Origin: Thinopyrum elongatum
Taxonomy: Eukaryota > Streptophyta > Magnoliopsida > Poales > Poaceae
Assembly (NCBI GenBank): GCA_011799875.1
Contig: CM022303.1
Span: 281,996,850-282,060,849, forward strand
Length of the DNA: 64,000 nucleotides
Direction of reading: 5' to 3'
How positions within the stretch are numbered: the first letter of the stretch is position 1; every line of letters starts with the position of its first letter. The position numbers and the translations under genes are program-made. The notes beneath the pieces are model-generated. The model had not been told where the DNA came from, did no database searches, and saw only the letters and a list, made by a program, of their open reading frames with translations. This document shows positions 11,601 to 23,538 of this stretch, in pieces.

Positions 11601-11813
11601 GAAGAGGTCCTCGTCCAGAGGCTGGGAGGCGGCGCTGGACTCGGCGTCGGAGGCGGAGGTGGCGGCGGCGTCGGCGGGAGGGGTGGGCGGCTTGGGGGGT
11701 TCGGGTGCCTCCTCGGCGGCTGCGGGGTCGGCGGAGAGGGCGGGGGCGAAGAGGACCATGCCCTCGAAGAGCGAGTCGCCGCCGTCGCCCCACCCGCCGT
11801 CCTGCGACGCCAT
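8614..11813 (-). CDS. Large coiled-coil protein with UVR-like motifs, function unknown
   Basis: Three exons on - join in frame to 797 aa: 11813-10695, 10011-9325, 9201-8614. The start is ATG at 11813; an in-frame GTG six bases upstream is not used as a plant start. Residues 1 to about 215 are Ala/Pro/Ser-rich and look disordered, with a basic LRKKKRAVRIGYGRSP patch. From about 250 to 720 the protein is almost wholly coiled coil. Two stretches fit the UVR helix-hairpin pattern: RELEEACEAEDFESAERISD in exon 1 and AAAARNFKEAGRIAAEAK in exon 3. The last 60 residues are globular and end in HLAEMASSFGLSPVT. I recognise no characterised homologue; a scaffold or cytoskeletal/Golgi tether role is possible but unproven. 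The N-terminal GC-rich exon gives long shadow frames on both strands. Confidence 0.85.
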
Positions 11814-14143
11814 CGGCACGGCGGCGAGCTCTCCGTGAATCTGCTGCGGCTGACGGGTCGCGGGAGGGGGAGGACGCAGGGTGGACCTGTCTGTGCTATG
11901 CTAATGGGTGCTGCTCTGGCGGATCATACTTTGGCTCCGGTGCGGGAGAAACTCGGGTTAAACTTTTGTCGCGTGCGAGAAGATTAGACGGAGAAGCCAG
12001 CTGATTTGCATGATCCTCCCCACACGGCAATCCATGTGCTGACGCTCAACTCAAACCGCAAAGTGTATCATCATCGTTATCAAGAAATCATAAACAACAT
12101 TCCTAAAAAAACAGTCATAAACAACCACGTGCATATGTGGTAAGCAATTCAAACTTGATGAAAGAAATCAGAAACAAAAACACACGGGTTTTTAATATCT
12201 GTCCGTCGCTCGGGAGGATTAGAGCAGCGTGTGATTCATTAGAAAGAGAATATAACACTAAAGATAACACGACTTTACATCATCAATGAAGATGTGACTC
12301 AAACAACATAGCGATCTTCACGTCGTCGAGATAGCACGACTCACACAACACCAAAACAACCAACCACGACCTAAAGCTCGATAGGCAAGCGCCTGCGATC
12401 CAAATCCTAGTGATCCAAAAGCGATACACAAAAGGTAAACACCTACGACATGGAGCAACAAGCTACACCGACAAATCAGACTAAACATGATCTCATGCAC
12501 AGAAAAAACGACCAATGACGAGTAAAAAGTGTGTTTATCTTTTCTTTAGGAAGAGTGTATTTATGTTGTAGATGATATGTACAAGCAAGTAGTTCGTGAG
12601 TCTTTTCCAATACATCACATGTAATATGTAGCATATAGTGCATAGTTATGAAATATATTTTAGAATTCCACTCCTCCAACATAGAGTGCATACGAGTTCA
12701 TATAAATATCCAGCATGTTGCCGCGTAATTCGATACTATTTTACATATTGTATAGAATAATAAATTCATTTCTTATGATTTAAATATGTGAGAAATTTAT
12801 GTGACGCTAAAAAATAAAAATCTTAACATAATAATAGTTTAGATATCACAACTGAATGCATTGGGATTTGAAATGTACTTATAGTGTACTAATGCATGTT
12901 GCATGATAGAGGTCTCTCGTGTCTTCATCGGCCAGTTGTTAATGGACCAAGCAAATCCTAATGATGATGTGAGTCACAGTGAGAGCAAAAATAGCTTGCA
13001 AATGGGTTTGCCTATATAAGACATATGGATTCCACTATTCCAATTGTATTCTTGTGATTTTGTAACGCCGCTTTGAATTGCATGGATTTGAAACGTAGGT
13101 AGGAAAAAAACTCAGAATTTAGGTGTCATGTAGCATGGAATCCTACATGATTTTCAAACACATGAATTCTGCAATATATGCCTTCGAATGGTGCACATGA
13201 AAAAAACACGTATATTTTAGAGGATTGAGGATAGAGGGTAGAGGGAGATAGAGTGAAAGTGCATTGGACTTCTAAAAGGAAAATAGAAAATGAGGTTGGA
13301 GCTAGTATTCATATTTCTATGGAATGTGTATATAGGAACGGATTCCATAGTAATTTTAAAACCCCAATCATGTGATCCAAAGGGCTTCCTTACCGAAAAA
13401 AATCCTTAGGATTCGAATCTCCTAAAATCATATGATCCAAAAAGAGGCCCTTAGAAACATTGAGGGCCTCTTTGATTCCCGGGATTTCAAAAACATGGGA
13501 ATTAGATAGGATTGCATGTCCAAAGTAGAGGATTGTGAAAACACATAAATCAGCAGAACTGTGTGTTTGATTCTGCAGAACTGGATGTTTGGTTTGCATA
13601 AATAAGAAAAACACAAGAATCCTAAAAAGCATGGTTAAATTAAGGTAAAAAAAACATATGTAAAGGTAAGATGAAGTTAATATTATGCTACTTATGACAT
13701 TTGTCTTGTTCTTTGTGCATAGGAATGTAAAAAGGAGGTTTGAGTGGATTGTCAATCTTTTGTTTTTCCTGTGAAACATTGATCCAAAGAAAAATTGCTC
13801 CATTTTTTCATATAGTCCATTCCTTTGAATTAAATGCATGAATAGTGTCACCATAGAAAAATTTCTCATTCCTACGATTTTCGTCAACTTTTCCTAAGAA
13901 TCAGAGTGTTTGGTTGTATTGTGGATTCTGAAAAAGCTATTGTAAGTTGTGAACTATGGCATGATTCCAAAAAAAAACTGTTGTGAGTTGTTCCCAAGTC
14001 ACACAAACACCACCAAACAAATTCTAAGACAATAATTGAGTCCACACGATGTATATTTAACTTATTGTACAAATTCAGATAAAAACTCCAACATAGAAGT
14101 ATTCACAGACGAAATTATTTGTCCATTGAATTGAAATTTTGTA
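11814..14143. other. Intergenic region with no recognisable gene
   Basis: The first 150 bp are the likely promoter and 5' UTR of the coiled-coil gene. The rest is AT-rich. Between 13380 and 13500 there are two facing aggcctcttt/aaagaggccc ends (13440-13451 and 13464-13475), as left by MITE-like insertions, but matching outer ends were not found. The short ORFs here have no protein-like features. Confidence 0.4.
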
Positions 14144-14543
14144 CTCCTCGGATCCATATTACTTGTCGTTGGTTTAGCACAAAGTTAAATTTTTGGCGTC
14201 AAAAGGTGTTGCCTCTATCCCTCTTTGTGTGAGGTTGAAGCCACTAACCTCTGTGTTTCAAAAATAGAAAAAACTACTTGATTCTCAAACCGTTGTTATT
14301 GTAATTGTTTTTGAGCTTGAAACTCTTCACCGTGGTGTTGCATCCATTCGGCTAGATCTGCTTGGATCTTATCCATGAATTCTCTCATAGCTCGAACTTG
14401 CTCCTCAATTTGTCTAGATCGGGTATGAGTTCCTTCATTTGCCATGATCGAGCTCTGATAGTCTAGTAGAGCAAAGGCTCATGCCAATGCCATAGTTGTA
14501 TTAACTTTGTACTAAACCAACAAGTAATATGGATCAGAGGGAG
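14144..14543. mobile_element. Stowaway-like MITE split by an inserted retroelement fragment
   Basis: The left arm (14144-14191) and right arm (14503-14543) are near-perfect inverted repeats: CTCCTCGGATCCATATTACT against the complement of AGTAATATGGATCAGAGGGAG. Both are flanked by TA. Intact copies of this MITE type are about 100 bp; here about 310 bp lie between the arms. Confidence 0.75.
14192..14502 (-). pseudogene. Fragment of an LTR-retrotransposon gag start
   Basis: Read on -, the segment starts with a primer-site-like CTATCAGAGCTCGATC and then an ATG frame beginning MANEGTHTRSRQIEEQVR, continuing with REFMDKIQADLAEWMQHH before a stop. This is the layout of the 5' leader and gag start of gypsy-type elements. 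No LTR or downstream domain is present. Confidence 0.6.
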
Positions 14544-14951
14544 TAACATGGTATATATCTATTGCATCAGTTCACTGAAAACATTCAAAGTTCTTGAAAA
14601 CCTTTTAGTTGTGCTGTTGCTTTTTTTTTTTTTTGCTGTTGCTTGGGGAATGGTAGCATCAATCATGAAAAACGCCACATATTCCCCATGGATTGCCGTG
14701 CCAAAAATTTCATATGCCACTTTGCACTTAACTATGGAAAAGTAACATTTGAGTCTTATCTATTGATGAGAACACATATATCATGCCAATAGTCATCCAT
14801 ATCCATATCCATGAGTTGTTCTCCATATGGTGTGATCAACACCGCATCACTTTTTTTTTCCTTCCTTTTTTCATGTGATGCTTCCTATGGTTTCTCCTCC
14901 CTCTGAAAAGAGAGAAATATAAGAGCGTTTAGATCACTAAACACTCTTATA

Positions 14952-15015
14952 CTCCCTCCGTCCCAAAATAAGTGACTCAACTTTGTACGAGTCACTTATT
15001 TTAGAACGGAGGGAG
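14952..15015. mobile_element. Short Stowaway MITE (64 bp)
   Basis: The hairpin ends are CTCCCTCCGTCCCAAAATAA and its near complement TTATTTTAGAACGGAGGGAG, flanked by TA on both sides (14950-14951, 15016-15017). It lies downstream of the DnaJ gene. Just upstream (14920-14950) is a partial arm of another MITE type (aagagcgtttagatcacta). Confidence 0.88.
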
Positions 15016-15017
15016 TA

Positions 15018-15516
15018 ATTTTGTATCTTTTTTCCCATTGAACATTGCATGCCCATGCAATCCTGTAAAATTTTCCAGCTCCTTCTGGTATTCATCAAAT
15101 CAAGACAGGGGCCCTAAAAATGTACAGTTTTTGCATTCTAAACAGGACATCAACTTCTTTGCACAGCAGGACTGTTCATCGTGCAACGCGCTTCATCGGC
15201 AAAAAAGAGCAGTCACAACAGAAAGCAAGAGACATGTAAACCTCAATGTCAGCAAGAGACCTCAGCTCAGGAATAACAACACCAAATCATGTACAACAAT
15301 TGTGACCTGCTGCTGCTTCTGTAACAGCAGCCTTAACACAACTGTACACAATAGACAGATAATGCGCGGCTGCTACACAACTGGAGAAATAGTGAGGTTA
15401 TATCTGACTGATTCGGACTCATCCGTCTCCTCTACTACCACAGGTACAAATGATGCACCAAGCACAAGCGACATTACACGAAATAATTAATGGTACACGA
15501 AATCTGATGTCAGCCG
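15018..15516 (-). other. 3' flank of the DnaJ-X gene
   Basis: Presumed 3' UTR and downstream sequence of the DnaJ gene. No independent gene is supported; the 150-residue + frame at 15038-15490 has no recognisable protein pattern. Confidence 0.4.
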
Positions 15517-18500
15517 TCAAGGCACCGGATCCCTCTGCGCACCTGGCGGAGCCGTCGGCATTGGGAAGTTAAACGAACAATAGGTTCCACCAAACTGGGG
15601 AGCCTCCACATATGGACTCTAGCACAACAGAAGAAAATGAATTCTCAGTGTCTTGTGTAGAAGGAAGGAAAAAGAGGTCAGGTAAGAGTTTTAACTATGG
15701 CCGAGGTTAGTTTGAAAAGTCAAAACAAGAAACAACTCTGGCCCAGGTGCAGTACAGCTCCACTGAGTCAAAATGATAATGTATTTACAATGGGAGAAAG
15801 GAACAGCTGTTTTCAGGAATTTCACAGGAGATGAAAATTTAGGGGCAACTACCTGGGTAAGAGGAGGGTTAGGAATGGGATTGAATGATGGCTCCCGCTT
15901 TGGTGACGAATCAGGGGAGCTGCCGGCATTGTCATCCATGTTATCTATATTTTTCATGTGCGACCCTTCCCCCTCGCCACTGTTGAGCTTAACACCCTAT
16001 TATGGAGAAGAAATAAAACTCATTAACTGAAATGTTACAACATTACCAACACGTGAATTAAATAAATGAACGAGCGATACCTGGAAAATTTTCCCTAAGG
16101 TTTTCAGTCCTTTGGCACGAAGGCGCAGGTCTTCCTTCCTGGCCAAGGGGTCCTGAAGAACCTGGTATCGACACAATGTTACAAATCATTGCTAACCAGC
16201 TTTTAAGTACTGAAGAATACAAGGCACATAACATGCATGAAAAGGTGGCAGGTAAGCTGGGACAGACCATCTGGCAGACATGTGATATGGTGGCTTCTAT
16301 GTCAGCAACATTGAGCTTCCACAAGGAATCAACCATAACTTTTTTGTGGTTCTGCATGTACACTTCAAGTTCTTCCTCTGTAGTCTGGCCCTCAGCACCC
16401 ATCTGCTTCTTCAAGTCTTCTTGCAGCTGCATAAGAGCTATTGCACCTGCAGTACCGCAAGATAACCGAGTTTTATCACCAACATGATACTAGCATGAAG
16501 AGTCACAACCCAAGGAAGCACCGTATGCAATCGAGATAAAACATATCAAAACATGATTTAACACTTTTACCTGCTGCAGCTGTTACTTGGGATTTGATAA
16601 AATGGCCTTTGTCTCTGAACCATTCTGCTACAAATGGAACCCCCAAATATATTGCCTTCTTTCCAAGTTCTTTTGCAGCTTGTCTTGAATATACATAGCC
16701 AATAGTGTTCAGCATAACAAGCCCATATGCTGCAGGACAACGACAACGCGACAAAAAGAGGGAGGAACTTCAGATTACAGATATCAAGGGCCCATCCAAC
16801 AGAGCATACAGGAGAGTACAAACAGAAAAATGTATTAAAGCAAAAGCATTAAATAGTTACAAAAAGGTTCAGTAAACACATTCTAGTCTACCTATAGCAT
16901 TGTCATGTACTTCAGGAAGAGAAGAGTAAATTAGGACTATGGAGTACTCCTACAGACCAGCTTAGATCTTCCATGCATCCTTTGCTTCAGAAAAGATGTC
17001 AACAATGATGTGATTCAATAAATATTATTTTTAGTTAGCAGATAAGAGGGACTATAAAGTTGATTGTCTTTAGTTAAGCCAAATGCAAAGCAGCTGTTAT
17101 CCCTGCCAACTTACCCCGTCAAAAAAACAGTAACTGCTTTTTTCAGACGATTCTAAGAATGCCATCACATACACTATGCTCATGAACACATCAAATAAGA
17201 TAATCACACACTGAACCATCGAAATTGCAGCTCCTTCAAACACATCAATTGCCGGCTAAATTCTTAGAGCAATAGGCGGACAACCAAGGGAAAAGGATCC
17301 AGAGTTCAAGGAGGGAGGGAGCAAACCTGCATCACTAAGTCTGGACACCTCAGCCTCAGCAAGCCGAACGAACTCCTCTTTATTTCCTTGAACATAAAGG
17401 TGCAGCCGGTTTTTAAGTATCTCTGCAAGTTTCTCCTCTCTTTCTTTTTGAACAGCCTGCGGTTGTAGTTTACCATTCAGCAGATTAGTGGTCGAAAGAG
17501 TATAAAATGCAATGAAAATGTATGGAAATCTGATCAACAACCAAACTAATGGTCATGGAGTCGGTGCATATTAGTAAATGATCTTAGAATTTATCTAAAC
17601 TAAACCTGCATTTTGTCTTGCAACTTTTTTGTGTCGATCTGTTCATCTTCGTCAAAATTATCAAGTGAAGCCATTGACGCCATTGCCAATTGACCAATAT
17701 AATCCTCAAAAAGCTCACTACCGAATAGCATCGCAAAAATTGCTGCTGGATCAATTATTCCATCCCTGTAGAATGTTGACAAGCAAGTTAGTTAGAATAT
17801 GATTATCATAAGATTATTTACAATATGAGGTGAAACTTTTTTTCTTTCAAAAATTGCATCTTTTGGATTGAAGAAAATTATTTGCCTCTAGTCCTTTACA
17901 AAAGCCCCAACTAACAGTACTCATGCTGCTTCGCCATAAGTGTCGAGCCCACAGCCCTGAAGTTTCGAGTAGGTTTCAAAACCTCTAGATAATTTGTCAA
18001 TGGAAATCAAACATACGTTGAGATGCCAGATTTCCCGTGTGCATCATAAGCTTGGCGCTGAGTGGGGTCACTAAGCACTTGGTATGCCTCCCCTAGTTCC
18101 TGCAATCATAATTTCTCTGTGTAAACAGTAGTATTATACTAAAGAAAAAGTAGGCACACATCATAATATTCTTTCTCATAAAGTCAATAGAATCAATTCT
18201 CATTTTAAAACTACCATGAGAAATACATAATACGAACTACAGCAGCTATGGAGTAACAATGTTCAACAGATTAATTAATTATGTAACAAGTTTTTTCTGT
18301 AACAATGTACTTACAGCTAAGTACTCACACAGTGCATGGTCCAAAGTGAGAACAGTTCTTTAAAATATATTTAAAAAATCATGTGGCATGTGATTAGCAT
18401 AACATCATAGTCTCACAGTTATTTACGAACATAAGGTTACAATTTTTCCAGCTTGCAGGCTCAGACCAGTTTGCTTCTTGAAATGGTTTATCTGCCTATT

Positions 18501-20052
18501 TAGGTTCAAATGGCCTAGCTAAATCTTCCTGAAGAATATAGCAATACTAGTAAGAGCATCAAACCTTCATGACTGCATCAGAATCTGAACTAGAATAAAT
18601 ATATGGGTCAGCGCAAAGTTAGTATTGATGAGTGCAGCTTCTGCTGCTCACAATGTATGATTTCCTTAAAAGTGAGGAACCTACTCCAGCAGCCGCCCAA
18701 AGGAGACGAACCGCACGTACAATAACTAGCACTCTAACTCTTTCATGCATGTTTCTAACCAAAAAAACTCTTTCATGCATGAGAATATATAACTAACTGA
18801 TGAAAGCCATAAAGGTTCATTACTGAAGAGTGTAAGCAATATCCTGAGCTGCATGGTCCATTACCATGTTTTGTTGTTAAGCAGTTCACAATTTCACATG
18901 GTTGGGTCAGCTGAAGCTTGGCAGAAGCTTCTTTCGCATCGACCCAAGACAATATGCAGGGTTGAAGGCCTTGTTTATAAAGCGTCCTGCTTCAGACGCT
19001 TAAGTGTCGCTTAAGCGGTAAGTCGCCCTGGCAGCGCCTTTGAAATATTCCCGCTTTAGGCGCTTAGGCGTCGCTTAAGCGCCAAAGTGGGTAGTGCTCG
19101 CTTTAGGTCACTTTACCGCCTTATAAACCATGGTTGAAGGTGCGAAAGCATTTTTAGGTGAACTGGCGCGGCTTCTGATTTGTCAAATTACATAATGTGA
19201 AAGCACACATATATTTGTGAAATCTACTATTTTTAGAGTAGCAACAAAAAAATATAGTTTGATGGATGGCAATTCACACTCGACTGGCCGGTGGTCGGCG
19301 GTGTTCTAAAAAAAGAAACAGGTCTCAACTCTCAAAGCAACATGTTACTAGATGGTACATAAGGTTCACTATTTGCTCATAGGGAAGTATACAGTAGCTA
19401 TGACACAAAAATTACTGATCCGTTAAATACTTATGCCAAGAAGTAAACCAAAAGTGTTATTTAACATTGTTTGTTGCAATTGTTTATTTTAATTATCTCC
19501 TTAATTCAATGAATGTGTTCTCGAGACAAGCACTTAAAAGAGTCGATGATCAGCAAGGAAGGCAAAACACCATTGGCACCAACAGACTAGTCAAACAAGA
19601 ACACCTGCCTTCAAGACTCATCTGGAGGCTGTTGGCATTATCCAAAGTTTTTTGCGTTTTGGCACCAACATGTAAGCCTATAATCGGGTTGAATCGAGGA
19701 TTCTACACTATGGGATGAGTGCCCGAGTTGCTTGGCACAGCAGCTCAGATGCGAGCTGAGCGAAAGGTGGGCAGATTGTGGTAAAGGAGCAAAGGCAAAA
19801 CACTTTACCTGGAACTTCCCTGCGGCCTGGGGGTCATTAGGGTTCTTGTCTGGGTGGACCTGCCTCGCCTGCAACACCACCACCAGCAGCAGCAGAAGGA
19901 ATCAGATACTGGAAGGGAAAAAACGCAGCAAAGCAAGCGGCCGCGAGGAGGAGCGGGAGGACTACCTTGATGTAATAGGCCTTCTTGATCTCGGACTCGC
20001 TGGCTGTGGGGATCACGCCGAGCACGTCGTAGTAGCCCGTCTCCTTAACCAT
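15517..20052 (-). CDS. DnaJ/Hsp40 co-chaperone with DnaJ-X domain (DnaJ10-like)
   Basis: Ten exons on - join in frame to 394 aa: 20052-19966, 19868-19809, 18099-18017, 17765-17606, 17456-17327, 16729-16571, 16446-16268, 16161-16081, 15996-15853, 15618-15517. All introns are GT-AG. Residues 1-75 form the J domain, starting [18 protein letters not shown], with the HPD tripeptide in [12 protein letters not shown] and ending [13 protein letters not shown] stimulates the Hsp70 ATPase. Next come [20 protein letters not shown] and the DnaJ-X region ([34 protein letters not shown]). The C-terminus is Pro/Ser-rich. Length and order match the plant DnaJ10 family of co-chaperones. Intron 2 (19808-18100, 1.7 kb) hosts a small transposon. 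No lesions are seen. Confidence 0.93.
18969..19131. mobile_element. 163-bp element with CGCTTTA/TAAAGCG ends, 9-bp target duplication
   Basis: It is flanked by the perfect 9-bp direct repeat GGTTGAAGG (18960-18968 and 19132-19140), a Mutator-like size. The ends are inverted: TTGTTTATAAAGCG at the left against the complement TGGTTTATAAGGCG at the right. The interior is filled with cgcttaagcg- and ggcgcttaggcg-type words. It lies in intron 2 of the DnaJ gene. Confidence 0.75.
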
Positions 20053-20389
20053 GGCCGGCGACTCTCCCCGAGCTTCGATTTGCCCCCTCCTCCTCTTCCC
20101 GATTCGGTTGCCGGCGGTGGACGGATCCACCAAGTGGCCGACTGCTCGCTCGAGGGGGGAGGCGGGGTGCGCCGGACGGCGACGGCGGGGGCGGCGGCGG
20201 TGGGACGCCGGGCGTGGGGAGAGAGGACGGAGGAGCTGGCTGGTGGTCGACTGGTCGGGCTTTTGGATTTCCACCACCTGCAAAGCGCGTGGTGTCGAAC
20301 AGAACTTCTTGTATTTCGCTGGGAATCGACCACGACCAGTGGAATGCGCGTGCGTTGCGACGGGCTCTTGAAATAGTTTACAAAAGTTA

Positions 20390-20470
20390 CTATCTCTGTA
20401 AACTAATATAAGAGCATTTAGATTACTAAAGTAGTGATCTAAACGCTCTTATATTTGTTTACGGAGGGAG
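20390..20470. mobile_element. Stowaway MITE (81 bp) in the DnaJ promoter
   Basis: Inverted arms TAAACTAATATAAGAGC and GCTCTTATATTTGTTTA with an outer CTCCCTCCG-type end (degenerate on the left) are flanked by TA on both sides (20388-20389, 20471-20472). It sits about 340 bp upstream of the DnaJ start codon. Confidence 0.85.
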
Positions 20471-20638
20471 TACATATTAATTTCCACACGTACAAACAAT
20501 ATATAACAAACACAATTATTTAATAACTGAAGTCCATTTTTGCAATGTAAATTGATAACATAAAGAAAATTAACGACATCTCCATGTAACAAACTGAGCG
20601 ATGTTCCAACTAAACATCTATTACAAAACTATTAACAT

Positions 20639-23538
20639 CTAGATGATGCGTTTAAGAAATTCTTTCACAATATCAGGAAAGTTTCCTTTAGTTTCATTCC
20701 CACGATGTTTTAGCAAGTATAGTAAAAACTGCTTTCTCAATTCATACCCATCCTGCACAAACAATACATGTAGTTAGTATGAAAATTTCACGCCGAAGGT
20801 CTTAAAACATGTAACGGACAATACTCACCGCGCAAATCGGCTTGACCAATTCTTTACCGTTCCACCAAAGCATAAAATGAAAAACAAAATAGCCAGACAC
20901 ATTCCTACAAAACTTTAAATTAATAATATAAAGAATATAGTGATAACAAAAGTAAATGTTTTTGTTATGAATTCATTACCCGTCTATACTCGTTGGAACA
21001 CCGAACGGAAATAAATGTTGCCATTTAGATATATCATAATTCCAACCAGGCAGCTTTATTTCGAGTGCTTCTTTGAAATCCCTTGCAAAACTTTTTAATT
21101 TCAGTGCATGCCTCAAAAAAATTTCCTCTAACGATTGTGATGTTTGAATAGGATCCATAATATATAGACGACGTGCCTCTTTGTCGACGACGTACAAGAT
21201 GTATCGGCCGATGGATGCATAGGGAAGATAAATCTAAAAGTGGAGCTATTAGAAACAACAATAATGGACAAAATAATTTACTTACCTTGTTGCACGATGA
21301 GATGTCGCTGTCCATCCCAGGCCAGCTATCAAATAATGTTGCCAACGTCTGGATAGTTTCCTTCTCGCAAAACTTCTGACCTCGTGTTGACTCTAGCATT
21401 ATGGACTAAGCAAAAAAAGAAATATTGTTTCAACATGTTGATACTAATGACACATAGAATGAAGAGTTACGATAACTTACACAAAATCGTAGATCCATGT
21501 AGTGTACAGGAGGGTCTGTGAACAATACTCCCTCGTCACATGCCAGCATACGCACGGCGGTGTTGAAGCAATCATTGTCCATGGGCTGCTCCATGTTAAG
21601 TATGCACTGAAGTTTCTTAAGACTTAAGCCCATTGGATCGGGTGTCAAGCTCCGAACCCATACCTTCCTATAAATTGGATGGTAAGAAGAACAATGATAT
21701 ACATCCGCACATTAAATATTGATACATGATACTTACTCCAAACACCCGGCATCATCGATCGACATGATGTAGTTGCAAAGGCCGGCAAGTAATTCACGTT
21801 GGTCCGTGGGTATGATAGTGATTGGGGCAGGACGTTTGTCTTTGACTACGTCAGATGGATTCTCCAGGATCTCGAGATCAGAATTAGCTAAAGTTTCTTC
21901 ATCGTCAGGTTGATGGTATATGGGACCTCCTTTTAGCTTATTCAGCTCTGAATCGAGCAAAATGACAGCTAATTTTTGTCGAAAATGTTTCATATCCTCC
22001 TAAAAAATATATATATAAACAATTTATATAATATTTTGAGATAAAATAACGAGATAATGTATAAAAATGAAATACCTGGGTGAACTGGTCTGACAGTCCA
22101 TGTGATGTCCAGTATTCCATATAATTTAGCATAAACAGTCCACATGATACGCTATAATATTATAAAATAATGCTTTAGAATATCACACAGATGAATCAAA
22201 TAAACAAACCATTGTAACAAGTGCTTACCCATCGGTTTGTATTGCCTCATGAAACTGCTCTACAACCGTCCATTTTGTAACATTGAGATCAGGCCACTTA
22301 TGACCTCTGATAAACTCCGGACTATGCTCTACAAGTTTCAGACGCTTCTTGAGTCCTAGTAACTATTTTATATATGAGAAATATTAGGGATGAAGGCAAA
22401 CAAAACATATGTTAAGATGAGTAAAAAAAATAGATAGTTACCGTAGTAGCAAGGTCATTGCGTTTGACCCGAGAACCAAGTGAGTCCAATACTTGAATCT
22501 CACGTTTTTTGGCATTGGCGACTGCTAGATACCAATGGTAGCCCGGCATGTTAATCGGAATGAATAACTGGTGTAAATATCATACAAGTCACGGTCGCAA
22601 TTAGATATAAATATTAATAAATCATTATACATATGAATTAAATAAAAACAATCCATAATTATATGCATGGATAACGAGACAAAAACTAACCATATCTTGC
22701 TGTAGGTAAGTATTAACATGATGCACGATGTGGTGATATTTTGATGGGTCTATGTCTCTTTCCCCATCTTCTTTTATCTGGCCAGATACAAACGTGCTAA
22801 TAATGTGTACCTTTTCACCCGCCCTGTCTTGTAGATGGTCGTGAGCAAGCATGCAATATATGTAAGCATTTATCACCTGTAATCAACATTTAGATTATAT
22901 TTATATTTCATGATATTATATATTGTTCATATTATTAATTACAAAGTTTGTGCAATTGGTCTTACACCGTCATGTAAGAACATATCATCTTTCATAAGAC
23001 ATTCCAAATCGTCGGTTGATAACAAGGCATCTCTAATGTCCACGAACTGGGTATTCTTGGGGGCAGACTTGATTGATTCGATGACTGTAATATCTCTAGG
23101 GGTACAAACATAGTCTGTCGAATTCATAAAAAAATGAGCCAACTTAGCAATCAAAATGAGCAAAATTAGTTGAATACAAAAGGCAATATCACAAAAATAA
23201 GATTGATAATAATATTAAAAAATACCTTGTGGGATAACATGTAAATTAGCATCCTTTTTTGGTTTGTTATGAGATATAACCTCTTCGACATTTTTATGTT
23301 GTGAATTTTCGTCCCCTTTCAGCGACATTGCATCTGAACCCTCAATGGATTCTTTCCGTGCATCTCCAAAGTCCATATCCATGTCTCCTATATTCTGAAA
23401 AAATAAAAATATAAAAATAGACCTTTCATATTATCATCTATAATATACATAGAGAGGAAGGTTAGCTATATGCACCTCTTCTCGTGGTGTTTCAGTGCGG
23501 TCTGTCATCGTTACATCAGTGCGTATGTTGGAACCCAT
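20639..23538 (-). CDS. Protein with two Ulp1/C48-like modules: one active-looking, one degenerate
   Basis: Thirteen exons on - join in frame to 638 aa: 23538-23476, 23394-23226, 23114-22966, 22876-22691, 22567-22442, 22362-22229, 22151-22076, 21999-21737, 21667-21481, 21405-21286, 21233-20980, 20904-20829, 20752-20639. Module A (about 78-315) has the full SUMO-protease set: His200 in YHWYL, Asp217 in QVLDSL, Gln273 six residues before Cys279 in SCGLFMLNYMEYW. Module B (about 390-638) keeps the fold pattern (YILYVVDKEARRLYIMDP, GYFVFHFMLWW), but Arg501, Ser573 and Ser579 replace His, Gln and Cys; Asp518 remains. Known family role: cleavage of ubiquitin-like modifiers; grass genomes carry many such genes, often transposon-linked. 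The start is tentative, because a good acceptor (tatttcag) lies just upstream of the ATG and earlier exons may exist. Expression is unknown. Confidence 0.82.

Noticed and set aside
10814..12004. Long ORFs on + and in the second - frame over the first exon of the coiled-coil gene
   Set aside because: They arise from GC-rich, codon-biased sequence. The spliced - gene with coiled-coil heptads explains the region, and the others are Arg/Ser/Ala shadows.
13380..13910. Complete MITE between the two aggcctcttt ends
   Set aside because: No matching opposite end and no target duplication could be found; only remnants are supported.
21034..21399. Module B of the large Ulp1-like gene as an active protease
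   Set aside because: The His, Gln and Cys positions carry Arg, Ser and Ser, although the surrounding pattern is kept.
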